Both the position numbers and the translations under genes were made by a program. 64,000 nucleotides of DNA from Arthrinium phaeospermum (Eukaryota; Ascomycota; Sordariomycetes; Amphisphaeriales; Apiosporaceae), in NCBI GenBank assembly GCA_006503535.1, contig QYRS01000002.1, forward strand, positions 558,001-622,000. Direction: 5' to 3'. Position 1 is the stretch's first letter; every line of letters begins with the position of its first letter. The notes under the pieces are model-generated. The model was given only the letters and a program-made list of their open reading frames with translations, ran no database searches and was not told the origin of the DNA. Of this stretch, positions 63,782 through 64,000 are shown piece by piece.

Positions 63782-64000
63782 ATGCAGAAGCCACGCTCTC
63801 GGTATCAACAACCACAAAGCGCCATGGCGCTCTTCAACCCGCTCCAGTTCTTCGTATTCCCCTTTATGATCTTCGTCGCTTTGCCACTGGCCATCTGTGC
63901 TGGCATCACCACCGTCCTCGCCTTTGCCGTCCTCTTCCTCCGGCTCTTCTGGGTCTACTTCGACGTCGGCATGGAGACCATCCGCTACGTCGTCCTGGGC
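63782..64000 (+). CDS. Membrane protein, 5' part only (runs off the window)
   Basis: The frame opens at ATG 63782, with a second ATG at 63824 (GCGCCATGGCGC) in better context. The visible 73 codons read MQKPRSRYQQPQSAMALFNP, then two hydrophobic segments (FFVFPFMIFVALPLAICAGI and TVLAFAVLFLRLFWVYFD). Then comes VGMETIRYVVLG at the edge. It looks like a conserved fungal membrane protein; identity cannot be fixed from this piece. No stop or splice site is reached. Confidence 0.65.
   Translation, partial: MQKPRSRYQQPQSAMALFNPLQFFVFPFMIFVALPLAICAGITTVLAFAVLFLRLFWVYFDVGMETIRYVVLG

Noticed and set aside
1..64000. CRISPR arrays, prophages, insertion sequences, rRNA genes
   Set aside because: None seen: no regularly spaced repeats, no 5S, 18S or 28S signature, no transposase or integrase frame; the genome is eukaryotic.

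Overview
This 64 kb window is nuclear DNA from a filamentous ascomycete (Pezizomycotina, most likely a Sordariomycete). The genes carry short 50-130 bp introns with GT..CTAAC/CTGAC..AG signals. They include typical fungal families: a CDC3/AspB-type septin, FLR1-like MFS transporter, HEI10, mitochondrial uS4/NAM9, SEN34, ELP4, RPB8 and LSM4. Coding exons are GC-rich and the spacers more AT-rich. I cannot name the genus. All gene models were made by eye from reading frames and splice signals.

Layout. 0-9.3 kb is a compact housekeeping block: an intron-bearing tRNA-Gln(UUG), a small membrane protein, SEN34 (tRNA splicing endonuclease), ELP4 (Elongator), RPB8, a NUDIX hydrolase and an OPI10/Hikeshi homologue. 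9.3-17 kb is gene-poor, with a small zinc-ribbon-like protein and a seven-exon CorA-like membrane protein. 17-25.2 kb holds an arginyl-tRNA synthetase homologue with eroded class-I signature motifs, an isocitrate lyase/PEP-mutase family enzyme of the oxaloacetate-hydrolase type, a 3 kb spacer and a DUF1275 membrane protein. 25.8-29.5 kb has a HEI10/CCNB1IP1-like meiotic RING protein and a long disordered protein. 29.5-39.2 kb is the accessory part: a repeat-bearing spacer, a paralogue of the first membrane protein, an orphan 254-residue protein with a decayed fragment beside it, and two tandem paralogous SRPK-like kinases. 39.9-45.2 kb has mitochondrial ribosomal uS4m and the septin. A 5.2 kb spacer follows. 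50.3-61.1 kb has an MFS transporter, a PPR protein, LSM4, a signal-peptide single-pass membrane protein and a TatD-family hydrolase. A truncated membrane-protein gene runs off the right edge.

Main observations. (1) Four otherwise well-formed genes (kinase 1, septin, MFS transporter, TatD hydrolase) are each broken by one missing base at or next to a run of C or G, with the downstream frame fully open. Consensus base-calling error is a better explanation than four independent pseudogenes. (2) The ArgRS homologue has an intact frame but lacks the first His of HIGH and an MSK-type loop, so it may be a divergent or catalytically dead paralogue. (3) Two unlinked genes encode an unnamed tetraspan-like family with a shared CYWIxYWLEWWTG core. 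(4) A short TGGAATAA(A)C / GAGTAA-type motif recurs in inverted pairs at three intergenic sites. (5) A tRNA-Gln(UUG) with intron lies within 5 kb of SEN34 and ELP4, both of whose complexes act on such tRNAs; this is probably chance.
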